From Nocardioides sp. (GTDB lineage: Bacteria > Actinomycetota > Actinomycetes > Propionibacteriales > Nocardioidaceae), in assembly GCA_002729525.1 (NCBI GenBank), contig PBYI01000048.1, positions 1 through 64,000 of the forward strand: a DNA stretch of 64,000 nt. The letters are read 5' to 3'. Positions 43,904-51,438 of this stretch are shown one piece after another. The notes beneath the pieces were generated by a model, which ran no database searches, was not told where the DNA came from, and worked only from the letters and a program-made list of their open reading frames with translations. The translations under genes and the position numbers were made by a program. Each line of letters opens with the position of its first letter. The stretch's first letter is position 1.

Positions 43904-44672
43904 CGCACCGCGCTCCGAGGGCGGGCTCGTCGCCCGCGACCTCACCGTCCGCTACGGCGGCGTCGTGGCCAACGAGGGCGTCACCATCGAGGTGCGCCCC
44001 GGTCAGGTGGTGGGTCTCATCGGGCCCAACGGCGCCGGCAAGACGACCTTCGTCGACGCCGTCACCGGGTTCACCGCCTGCGAGGGGTCGATCCACCTCG
44101 ACGGCCGCCGCATCGACGACCTCGCCCCGCACCGGCGCAAGGCCGCGGGCCTGACCCGCACCTGGCAGTCCGGCGAGCTCTTCGGCAACCTCACCGTGCG
44201 GGAGAACCTGCTCGTCTCGGCGCGCAGCATCTCCTTCGGGTCGCTGTTCGCCGACGTCTTCAAGCCGCACAAGGCCACCGAGGCCGGCGTCGAGAAGGCT
44301 CTCGAGGTCGTCGGGCTCCGGGGTGTCGCCGACGTCCTGGCCCGTGACCTCACCCTCGGTCAGCAGAAGCTCGTCGGCGTCGCCCGGGCACTGGCCGGCC
44401 GGTGCAGCCTGGTGCTGCTCGACGAGCCGGCCGCGGGCCTCGACAGCAACGAGAGCCTGGAGTTCGGGGAGCGGGTCCGCGAGATCGCCGCGGACGGTCC
44501 CGGGGTCCTGCTCATCGACCACGACATGTCCCTGGTCATGTCGGTCTCCGACGTCGTCTACGTCCTGGAGTTCGGCAAGATCATCTTCTCCGGGACGCCC
44601 GAGGACGCGCGGACCGATCCCGCCGTCGTCGCCGCGTACCTGGGCGTTCCGATGGAGGCCGCCGATGCCTGA
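43896..44672 (+). CDS. livG: Branched-chain-type ABC transporter ATPase, LivG-like
   Basis: 258 residues. Walker A GPNGAGKTTF, signature region LTLGQQKLVGVARAL (a degenerate LSGGQ, usual in LivG), Walker B LVLLDEPAAGLDSNE and the switch HDMSLVM. LTRTWQSGELFGNLTVREN corresponds to the LivG 'RTFQN' segment. GTG start; overlaps both neighbours by 8 bases. Confidence 0.87.
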   Translation: MSDAPRSEGGLVARDLTVRYGGVVANEGVTIEVRPGQVVGLIGPNGAGKTTFVDAVTGFTACEGSIHLDGRRIDDLAPHRRKAAGLTRTWQSGELFGNLTVRENLLVSARSISFGSLFADVFKPHKATEAGVEKALEVVGLRGVADVLARDLTLGQQKLVGVARALAGRCSLVLLDEPAAGLDSNESLEFGERVREIAADGPGVLLIDHDMSLVMSVSDVVYVLEFGKIIFSGTPEDARTDPAVVAAYLGVPMEAADA

Positions 44673-45453
44673 GCACACCCACCGCGCCGCCACGAGCGGT
44701 GCGCCGCTGCTGGAGGTCGAGGGCCTCACCGCGGGGTACGGCGGGGTCCAGGCCGTGCGCGACCTGTCCTTCACCGTCGGTCCCGGCGAGGTCGTCGCGC
44801 TGCTCGGCCCGAACGGCGCTGGCAAGACCACGTCGCTGCTGGCGACCGTCGGCCTGCTGCCGCTGATGAGCGGCACCGTGCGAGCGCTGGGACAGCCGGT
44901 CGACACCCGCAAGCCGCACCTGCTGGCCCGCCGCGGGGTGATGATGGTGCCCGACGACCGCGGCATCTTCTACGGCCTCAGCGTCGCCGACCACTTCCGA
45001 CTGGCACGACGTCGGGCCGATGCGTCCCGGCGTGCGCTGGTGCTCGAGCGGTTCCCCGCACTGGAGCGGCTGATGTCGCGCAAGGTGGGGCTGCTCTCGG
45101 GCGGCGAGCAGCAGATGCTCACCATCGCCAAGGCGCTGCTGGCCGAGCCGAAGGTGCTGATGATCGACGAGATGAGCCTCGGCCTGGCACCGAAGATCGT
45201 GCAGGAGATGCTCCCGTCGATCCGCGACCTCGCCAAGCAGGAGGGCATCGGTCTGGTGCTGGTCGAGCAGCACATCGAGCTCGCCCTGTCGGTCGCCGAC
45301 CGCGGTCTGATCCTCAACCACGGCCGGGTGGTGCTCGACGGTCCGGCCTCGGAGCTGCTCCAGCGGCGCGACCAGGTGGAGGCCGCCTACTTCGGCGCCG
45401 ACGACCTCGGTGACGTCGACGAGGAGGTCCTGCCCACCGCGAGCACGTCGTGA
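44665..45453 (+). CDS. livF: Branched-chain-type ABC transporter ATPase, LivF-like
   Basis: 262 residues. Walker A GPNGAGKTTS, signature LLSGGEQQMLTIAKALL, Walker B VLMIDEMSLGLAPK, and MMVPDDRGIFYGLSV in place of the LivF 'VPEGR' segment; the change to DDRG is seen in some LivF proteins of aromatic-acid transporters. The stop overlaps the hydrolase start by 4 bases, so transporter, hydrolase and ligase form one unit. Confidence 0.87.
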   Translation: MPEHTHRAATSGAPLLEVEGLTAGYGGVQAVRDLSFTVGPGEVVALLGPNGAGKTTSLLATVGLLPLMSGTVRALGQPVDTRKPHLLARRGVMMVPDDRGIFYGLSVADHFRLARRRADASRRALVLERFPALERLMSRKVGLLSGGEQQMLTIAKALLAEPKVLMIDEMSLGLAPKIVQEMLPSIRDLAKQEGIGLVLVEQHIELALSVADRGLILNHGRVVLDGPASELLQRRDQVEAAYFGADDLGDVDEEVLPTASTS

Positions 45454-46358
45454 CCACCTCCGCGACGCCGTCGCCACCGGCCGCAGTCGACGGCGTCGCG
45501 GGCACGACCCGGGTCGACGGGGTCGACGTCGCGTGGGAGCGCTGGGGGGCCACGGGCGCCCCGTTGCTGGTCCTCGTGCACGGCACGTCGGCGCACACGG
45601 CGTGGTGGCACCACACGCTGCCCTGGCTGGCCGACGTCTTCGACGTCGTGGCCGTCGACCTGAGCGGTCACGGCGAGAGCGGTTGGCGGCCCGAGGGCTA
45701 CTCGCTCGAGCAGTGGTCGGGGGAGGTCCTCCCCGTCGCCGCCGACACCGTCGGGGGTGCGGACGGCGCCGTGCTGGTCGGCCACAGCATCGGGGGGCTG
45801 GTGACCGCCGGCGCCGCCGCCCGCGATCCCGGGGCGGTCCGTGCCCTGGTCCTGGTCGACTGCCTGGTGACCGAGCCCGAGCGGGCCGAGCGGGTCCGCC
45901 CGGTGCTGCGCCAGGACGTCTGCTTCGGCAGCGCGGCCGAGGGCCTGGCGCGCTACCGCCTGATGCCGCCGCAGCCGGTCCCGGACGACCGGACCCTGGT
46001 GTACGTCGCCGAGCGCTCCCTGCGCGAGGACGTCGACGGCTGGCGCTGGAAGGTCGATCCCGCGATCTTCGGTGCGCTCGACACCGACCCGCTCACCCGC
46101 GCGCTGCGCGGCGTCCGCTGCCCCACTGCGGTGGTGCGCGGCGAGCTGAGCGCGCTGGTCGCCGCCGACGCCGGACGTCGGCTGTCCCGCCTGATCGGTG
46201 CGCCGGTTGCGCAGTACGACGTACCGGACGCGCACCACCACGTGATGATCGACCAGGGTCCGGCCTTCGGCCGGCTGCTCCGACGCGCCCTGGACGACCT
46301 CGGCGAGGTGCTCGCACCCGCCACCCGTCCCGTCACCGTCGATGAGGAGTCCCCGTGA
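45450..46358 (+). CDS. Alpha/beta hydrolase
   Basis: 302 residues. Nucleophile Ser113 in LVGHSIGGLV, oxyanion segment HGTSAHTAWWHH, and the terminal histidine in PDAHHHVMIDQG (about residue 263). The acid is probably an Asp after the sixth strand but I cannot fix it. The family includes esterases, lactonases and C-C hydrolases. Between transporter and acyl-CoA synthetase genes it may release the free acid from an ester or lactone before CoA activation (inference). GTG start and 4-base overlaps on both sides. Confidence 0.8.
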   Translation: MTTSATPSPPAAVDGVAGTTRVDGVDVAWERWGATGAPLLVLVHGTSAHTAWWHHTLPWLADVFDVVAVDLSGHGESGWRPEGYSLEQWSGEVLPVAADTVGGADGAVLVGHSIGGLVTAGAAARDPGAVRALVLVDCLVTEPERAERVRPVLRQDVCFGSAAEGLARYRLMPPQPVPDDRTLVYVAERSLREDVDGWRWKVDPAIFGALDTDPLTRALRGVRCPTAVVRGELSALVAADAGRRLSRLIGAPVAQYDVPDAHHHVMIDQGPAFGRLLRRALDDLGEVLAPATRPVTVDEESP

Positions 46359-47893
46359 ACGTGTCCTGGCCGATCGGCCGCATCCTGCCCCAGTCCGCCC
46401 GTCGCTTCCCCGACGTCGACTGCTTCCTGTCCCCGGACGGGTCGCGACGTTCCTTCGCCGAGGTCGACCGCCGGGTGACCCGGATCGTCGACGCGCTCAC
46501 CGCCCGCGGTGTCACCCGCGGGACCCGGGTGGCGCTCCTCGACACCGACTCGTTCGAGTACGCCGAGCTGCTCCTGGCCTGCTTCCAGCTGGGTGCGACG
46601 TACGTCCCGGTGAACTTCAGGCTGGCGCAGTTCGAGGTCGACAACATCCTCGGCCAGGCGCAGCCGACGTGGTTCTTCGCCGGCGAGCGCTACCTCGACT
46701 CCGCCCGGGCCGCGATCTCCACGCTGTCGGGGCCGTGCGAGCTGTGGTCGCTGGACGGTTCGCTCGACCAGGACCTGGCGGTGCTCGTCGAGGAGGGCCG
46801 CGAGGTGCGCCACGACGTGCAGCTCGCCGACGACGACGTCCTGGGCATCATGTTCACCAGCGGCACCACCGGCCTTCCCAAGGGCGTCATGCAGACCCAC
46901 GGGATGCTCAAGAAGATGCTGACCCTCGGGTGGGAGGTCATGCCCCGGCCCGGGCAGGTCCGCTACACGGCGTCGCCGCTCTTCCACATCGCCGGCTGGG
47001 CGATCGTCTTCGAGCAGGTCGCAGCGGGCTGCACGTCCTACCTCCAGCGGCAGTTCGACGCCGAGGTCACCTGCCGCGCCATCAACGAGGGCCTGCTCAA
47101 CGGCTGCTTCCTGGTGCCGACGATGATCCAGGCGGTCCTGGACGTCGATCCCGGGCCGACGGGCCGGGAGCGGCTCGACACGATGCTCTACGGCTCCGCG
47201 CCGATGCCGCCGAGCCTGCTGCGACGGGCTCTGGAGCGCTACCCCGAGTGCGGGTTCTGGAACCTCTTCGGCGCCGGCACCGAGTCGGGACTGACCACCC
47301 TCCTGCGCCCCGAGGACCACCGGCGGGCGCTGGCGGGGGAGGAGCACCTGCTCTCGTCGGTCGGGCAGCCGATCATCGGCGTCGACCTGCGCATCCTCGA
47401 CGACGAGGGGCGCGAGTGCCTGCCGGGCCAGGTCGGCAACATCGCCACGCACACCGACTGTGTGATGTCCGGCTACCTCGACCTGCCCGACCGCACGGCG
47501 GAGGCGCTGCACGACGGGTGGTTCTGGGGTGGCGACCGGGGGTACGTCGACGCCGACGGCTACCTGTTCCTCGGCGGGCGCAGCCGCGACATGATCGTGC
47601 GCGGTGGGGAGAACATCTACGTCTCCGAGATCGAGCTCGTCCTCACCGACGTCCCGGAGGTGGCCGACGCGGCGGTGGTGGGGCGCCCGGACGACCGGTG
47701 GGGCGAGGTCGTCGTCGCGTTCGTGGAGTACCGCGACGCCGCTCCCACGGCCGAGTCGCTGGACTCGATGTGCCGCTCGCGGCTCGCGGGCTACAAGGTG
47801 CCGGTGGAGTACCACGTGCTTCCCGAGCTGCCGCGCAACCCGACGGGCAAGGTGCGCAAGAACGACCTGCTGGGTCTCGTCGGCACCTCCTGA
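46355..47893 (+). CDS. Acyl-CoA synthetase (AMP-forming), module B paralogue 2
   Basis: 512 residues. FTSGTTGLPKGVMQTHGM (about 166-183), GAGTESGLTTLLRPEDHRR, GGDRGYVDADGYLFLGGR, GGENIYVSEIELVL and the catalytic Lys near the end in NPTGKVRKNDLL. Paralogue of 38602 and 55445. Here the end of the acceptor domain reads RNPTGKVRKND rather than NASGKILKRE, so the acid specificity may differ. Last gene of the transporter-hydrolase-ligase operon, followed by two overlapping hairpins. Confidence 0.87.
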   Translation: MNVSWPIGRILPQSARRFPDVDCFLSPDGSRRSFAEVDRRVTRIVDALTARGVTRGTRVALLDTDSFEYAELLLACFQLGATYVPVNFRLAQFEVDNILGQAQPTWFFAGERYLDSARAAISTLSGPCELWSLDGSLDQDLAVLVEEGREVRHDVQLADDDVLGIMFTSGTTGLPKGVMQTHGMLKKMLTLGWEVMPRPGQVRYTASPLFHIAGWAIVFEQVAAGCTSYLQRQFDAEVTCRAINEGLLNGCFLVPTMIQAVLDVDPGPTGRERLDTMLYGSAPMPPSLLRRALERYPECGFWNLFGAGTESGLTTLLRPEDHRRALAGEEHLLSSVGQPIIGVDLRILDDEGRECLPGQVGNIATHTDCVMSGYLDLPDRTAEALHDGWFWGGDRGYVDADGYLFLGGRSRDMIVRGGENIYVSEIELVLTDVPEVADAAVVGRPDDRWGEVVVAFVEYRDAAPTAESLDSMCRSRLAGYKVPVEYHVLPELPRNPTGKVRKNDLLGLVGTS

Positions 47894-47928
47894 CCGGTCC
47901 CGGAGCTCGCGGCTCGCCGGTCGCGCGC

Positions 47929-47983
47929 GAGGAGCCCCCTGCCGACCTGCGGCACGGGGCTCCTCGGGCGTACGCCCGAGGAG
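47929..47983 (+). terminator. Two mutually exclusive hairpins after the ligase operon
   Basis: Hairpin 1 (47929-47965): 16-base stem with one mismatch, from GAGGAGCCCC to GGGGCTCCTC, loop ACCTG. Hairpin 2 (47960-47983): a perfect 24-base palindrome centred on GTAC, whose left arm CTCCTC is also the right arm of hairpin 1. Only one can form at a time. It serves as terminator for the operon and lies 140 bases before the next gene. Confidence 0.6.
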
Positions 47984-48031
47984 CGCCCGACCTGAGCTCT
48001 CGACACCGTGTCCGCGGCTGGGCAGCAGTGA

Positions 48032-48059
48032 TTGACATTGACGTCAGGTTTCATATGCT
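48032..48059 (+). promoter_or_regulatory. Promoter and family B operator (copy 3) of binding protein 1
   Basis: TTGACA (48032-48037), 16-base spacer, TATGCT (48054-48059). The operator TGACATTGACGTCA (48033-48046) begins inside the -35 and fills most of the spacer. Confidence 0.65.
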
Positions 48060-48123
48060 CTGGCTCACACGACGTGAGCGTCGCGGCACCGGTGCCGCGA
48101 CCGGAAGGCTGGGTGCGAGACAG

Positions 48124-49359
48124 ATGAGGAACCTGACGGCGGCGGCGGGCGCGCTGACCCTGGCGGTGGCCCTGGCGGCCTGCGGTGACGGGGGCGGCGG
48201 CGACGCGGACGCGAGCGGCGGCCTGGAGGGTGAGGCGGTGGTGATCGGCGTGCAGTCGCCCGACACCGGGGCCTCGGCCTACCCGCAGAGCACGTACGGC
48301 GCGGAGGCTGCGGTCTGGTACGTCAACAACGAGCTGGGCGGGATCAATGGCGCCCCGCTCGAGATGGACCTGTGCTCCGGCGACGGCACGCCTGAGACGG
48401 GCGTCAAGTGTGCGAACGACTTCGTCGCCGCCGACGTCCCGGTCGTGTTCGACGCCTACGACCAGGTCAGCACCGGGGCGATGACGCCGATCCTGAAGTC
48501 GGCGGAGATCCCGATCGTCGGCACGCTCGCCGGCCAGGGTGTCGCGGAGTCCGAGGCCTACCCGACGGCGTTCTACTTCTCCGGCCCGCTGGAGACCAGC
48601 GCGCTGGGCATGGTGAAGATCCTCAGTGAGCTCGGGAAGTCGTCCGCCTCGCTCGCCGTGAACGACGTCCCCTCGTCGCACGGCTACGTCGACGAGCTGG
48701 TCAAGCCGCTGGGCGAGGCGGTCGGGGTCGACGTCGAGGCCGTCTACGCCGACGTCGACAACATCAACTACCAGGTGCTCGCGGCCACCGAGCTCTCCGA
48801 GGAGCCGGACGTCGCGGGCGTGATCTCGCTGCCCGAGGAGTCGTGCACGGGCCTCATCGGTGCGCTGCGTCAGAACGGCTTCGACGGCACGGTGTTCGCC
48901 GGCTCCTGCTCGCAGTTCATCGACGAGCTCGGCGCCGACGCCGCCGGTGCGATCATCCAGCCGCGCCTCTGGGTGCCGCTGGCCTACGACAACGCGCCCG
49001 CCGAGGTCCAGGAGCAGCTCGACGACTTCGCTGCCGCCATGGAGGCGGTCGGCTACGAGGACGAGCAGTCCGCCAGGTCGCTCTACTCCTTCGCCGGGAT
49101 CGTCAACCTGGCGAACGTCATCAACGGCATCGACGGCGAGATCACGAACGCCTCGGTCAGCGAGGCCATGCAGGGCCTGACCGACTTCCAGACCTTCCTC
49201 GGTCCCGAGGTCACCTGCGACGGCGAGCAGTGGCCCGGCCGCCCGGGCGCCTGCAGCCACGAGGGCATCTTCTTCGAGGTCCAGGAGGACGGCACGCTCG
49301 CTCCGGTCGACCCGGACGGCTACCTCGACCTCGAGCCCGAGTCGGCCACGATCGGCTGA
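48124..49359 (+). CDS. Branched-chain-type ABC transporter substrate-binding lipoprotein 1
   Basis: 411 residues. Signal peptide with LAAC lipobox (lipidated Cys20), then a type I periplasmic-binding domain starting VVIGVQSPDTGASAYP. About nine in ten residues of the mature protein equal those of the next gene's product (49554), so the two arose by a recent tandem duplication. It contains four or more cysteines in the mature part (LCSGDG, VKCAND, ESCTGL, GSCSQF, VTCDGE, GACSHE), unusual for an exported actinobacterial protein and suggesting disulfides. It should deliver ligand to the LivHM-LivG-LivF transporter encoded upstream. Own promoter with a family B operator. Confidence 0.87.
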   Translation: MRNLTAAAGALTLAVALAACGDGGGGDADASGGLEGEAVVIGVQSPDTGASAYPQSTYGAEAAVWYVNNELGGINGAPLEMDLCSGDGTPETGVKCANDFVAADVPVVFDAYDQVSTGAMTPILKSAEIPIVGTLAGQGVAESEAYPTAFYFSGPLETSALGMVKILSELGKSSASLAVNDVPSSHGYVDELVKPLGEAVGVDVEAVYADVDNINYQVLAATELSEEPDVAGVISLPEESCTGLIGALRQNGFDGTVFAGSCSQFIDELGADAAGAIIQPRLWVPLAYDNAPAEVQEQLDDFAAAMEAVGYEDEQSARSLYSFAGIVNLANVINGIDGEITNASVSEAMQGLTDFQTFLGPEVTCDGEQWPGRPGACSHEGIFFEVQEDGTLAPVDPDGYLDLEPESATIG

Positions 49360-49380
49360 TCGTCCGCCAACGCGCCCGAC

Positions 49381-49410
49381 GGGGCGGTCCTCCTGCGGGA
49401 GGGCCGCCCC
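49381..49410 (+). terminator. Terminator after binding protein 1
   Basis: GGGGCGGTCCTCC pairs with GGAGGGCCGCCCC (13 pairs including one G:U), loop TGCG. Nearly the same hairpin follows the duplicate gene (50821-50854). Confidence 0.7.
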
Positions 49411-49465
49411 GTCGGTGCTCTCGGCGTCGCCGTCGCGCGCCCGGTCGAACCGGTCCAGAACGTCA

Positions 49466-49493
49466 TTGACACTGACGTCACATTCTCTATGAT
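49466..49493 (+). promoter_or_regulatory. Promoter and family B operator (copy 4) of binding protein 2
   Basis: TTGACA (49466-49471), 16-base spacer, TATGAT (49488-49493). Operator TGACACTGACGTCA (49467-49480) overlaps the -35, exactly as at the duplicate gene upstream. Confidence 0.7.
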
Positions 49494-49512
49494 CGACATC
49501 ACACTTCACTGA

Positions 49513-49530
49513 CGTGACGACGGCGTCACG
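49513..49530. promoter_or_regulatory. Operator, family B, copy 5 (extended)
   Basis: TGACGACGGCGTCA (49515-49528) is the core of a longer perfect inverted repeat in which ACGTGACG and CGTCACGT flank ACGG, about 20 bases downstream of the -10. Two operators therefore bracket the start of this transcript. Confidence 0.6.
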
Positions 49531-49553
49531 TCGACTGAGAGGCCTGGACCAAC

Positions 49554-50786
49554 ATGAGGAAACTGACGGCGGTAGCGGGCGTGCTGGCCCTGACCAGCGC
49601 CCTCGCGGCGTGCAGCGGCGGCAGCGAGGCGGAGGACACCACGGGCGGCTTGGACGGGGATGCCGTCGTGATCGGCGTGCAGTCGCTCGACACCGGTGCT
49701 GTCGCCTACCCGCAGAACACCTACGGTGCGGAGGCGGCGATCTGGTACGTCAACAACAAGCTGGGCGGCATCAACGGCGCCCCGCTGGAGATGGACCTGT
49801 GCTCAGGCGACGGCACGCCTGAGACTGGCGTCAAGTGTGCCAACGACTTCGTCGCCTCCGACGTCCCGGTCGTGTTCGACGCCTACGACGGCACCAGCGT
49901 CGGCGCCATGACGCCGATCCTGAAGTCGGCGGAGATCCCGATCGTCGGCACCCTGGCCGGCCAGGGCGTGGCCGAGGCGGAGACGTACCCGACGGCGTTC
50001 TACTTCTCCGGCCCCCTCGAGACCAGCGCGCTGGGCATGGTGAAGATCCTCAGTGAGCTCGGGAAGTCGTCCGCCTCGCTCGCCGTGACTGACGCCCCGT
50101 CGTCCCACGGCTACGTCGACGAGCTGGTCAAGCCGCTCGGCGAGGCGGTCGGCGTCGACGTCGAGGCCGTCTACGCCAAGGTCGACACGATCAACTACCA
50201 GGTGCTCGCCGCCACCGAGCTCTCCGAGGACCCGGACGTCGCGGGCGTGATCGCGCTGCCGGAGGAGTCGTGCACCGGCCTGATCCAGGCGCTGCGGCAG
50301 AACGGCTTCGACGGCACGGTGTTCGCGGGCTCCTGCTCGCAGTTCATCGACGAGCTCGGGGCTGACGCCGCCGGTGCGATCATCCAGCCGCGGCTGTGGG
50401 TGCCGCTCGCCTACGACAACGCCCCGGCCGAGGTGCAGCAGCAGCTCGACGACTTCGCCGAGGCGATGGAGGCGGTCGGCTACGAGGACGAGCAGTCGGC
50501 CCGGTCGCTGTACTCCTTCGCCGGGATCATCAACCTGGCGAACGTCATCAGCGGCATCGACGGCGACATCACCAACACCTCGGTCAGCGAGGCCATGCAG
50601 GGCCTGTCCGACTTCCAGACCTTCCTCGGCCCCAAGGTCACCTGTGACGGCGAGCAGTGGCCCGGCCGCCCGGGTGCCTGCAGCCACGAGGGCATCTTCT
50701 TCGAGGTCCAGGACAACGGGACGCTCGCTCCGGTCGACCCGGACGGCTACATCGACCTCGAGCCCGACCAGGCCACCATCGGCTGA
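49554..50786 (+). CDS. Branched-chain-type ABC transporter substrate-binding lipoprotein 2
   Basis: 410 residues, lipobox LAAC with Cys20. It differs from its neighbour mainly in the signal peptide and low-complexity linker (GGSEAEDTTGG) and at scattered positions such as DAYDGTSVGAM against DAYDQVSTGAM, which could line the ligand site. The cysteines are all conserved. Two binding proteins sharing one permease recall LivJ/LivK, so a widened ligand range is likely. GAGAGG precedes the ATG. Own promoter, two operators and own terminator. Confidence 0.87.
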   Translation: MRKLTAVAGVLALTSALAACSGGSEAEDTTGGLDGDAVVIGVQSLDTGAVAYPQNTYGAEAAIWYVNNKLGGINGAPLEMDLCSGDGTPETGVKCANDFVASDVPVVFDAYDGTSVGAMTPILKSAEIPIVGTLAGQGVAEAETYPTAFYFSGPLETSALGMVKILSELGKSSASLAVTDAPSSHGYVDELVKPLGEAVGVDVEAVYAKVDTINYQVLAATELSEDPDVAGVIALPEESCTGLIQALRQNGFDGTVFAGSCSQFIDELGADAAGAIIQPRLWVPLAYDNAPAEVQQQLDDFAEAMEAVGYEDEQSARSLYSFAGIINLANVISGIDGDITNTSVSEAMQGLSDFQTFLGPKVTCDGEQWPGRPGACSHEGIFFEVQDNGTLAPVDPDGYIDLEPDQATIG

Positions 50787-50820
50787 CCCGGACACCCTGC
50801 GTGGGGGCAGAGAAGAACGA

Positions 50821-50854
50821 CGGGGCGGTCCCTCCAGGAGGAGGGGCCGCCCCG
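50821..50854 (+). terminator. Terminator after binding protein 2
   Basis: A 15-pair stem (CGGGGCGGTCCCTCC and its partner, one G:U) with loop AGGA, matching the hairpin after the first copy. Confidence 0.7.
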
Positions 50855-50892
50855 TCGGCGTACGTGTGCGGGGGCCAGGGCGGTGAGTGCCG

Positions 50893-51345
50893 TCAGAGGC
50901 TCCACTGCACGAGGTTGACCGCGACCAGCGCCGGGCGGTCGCTGCCCTCGACCTCGACGGTGACCTCGAAGCCGGCACGTACCCAGCCGTCGAGGTCGGT
51001 CACCGAGTCGACGCGCACGGCGCCCCGCACGCGGGAGCCGGCCCGCACCGGTGAGGTGAACCGGACCTTGTCGAAGCCGTAGTTGAGGCCGAACGGGCTG
51101 CCCTCGACGCGGAGCACCTCGCCCACCAGGACCGGCACATAGGCGAGGGTCAGCATCCCGTGCGCGACGGTGCCGCCGAACGGCCCGTCTGCGGCCCGCT
51201 CGACGTCGACGTGGATCCACTGGTGGTCGTCGGTGAGGTCGGCGAACGTGTCGACGTGCTCCTGGCTGATGGTGCGCCAGGGCGACGTTCCCAGGTCGGC
51301 GCCGGTGAGGGACGCGAGCTCGCGGGGGCTGCTGAGGGTGTGCAC
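50893..51345 (-). CDS. MaoC-like (R)-specific enoyl-CoA hydratase
   Basis: 150 residues, a single hot-dog domain. The hydratase motif is present: catalytic Asp and His in DLTDDHQWIHVD, followed by GPFGGTVAHGML and FTSPVRAGSRVRG. It adds water to 2-enoyl-CoA to give the R-3-hydroxy product, or may act as a dehydratase on hydroxyacyl-CoA. GTG start. Third gene of a leftward unit (nitronate monooxygenase, MFS, MaoC) behind the family B operator at 53653. The gap of 93 bases to the MFS gene holds a 10-base repeat. Confidence 0.82.
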   Translation of the reverse strand: MHTLSSPRELASLTGADLGTSPWRTISQEHVDTFADLTDDHQWIHVDVERAADGPFGGTVAHGMLTLAYVPVLVGEVLRVEGSPFGLNYGFDKVRFTSPVRAGSRVRGAVRVDSVTDLDGWVRAGFEVTVEVEGSDRPALVAVNLVQWSL

Positions 51346-51380
51346 GGGGACCTCCTGGTCGGTGGGGCTTGTTTTCGGGT

Positions 51381-51420
51381 TGTTCCGGGGCGATCCGGGG
51401 TGATCCCGGTTGATCCGGGG
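51381..51420. repeat. Four 10-base tandem repeats upstream of maoC-like gene
   Basis: Four imperfect copies of TGATCCGGGG, with a fifth degenerate copy before them (51371-51380). The 10-base period is one helical turn. It could be a protein-binding array or slippage product. Confidence 0.6.
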
Positions 51421-51438
51421 TGGGTGGCGGTCGCGCGG

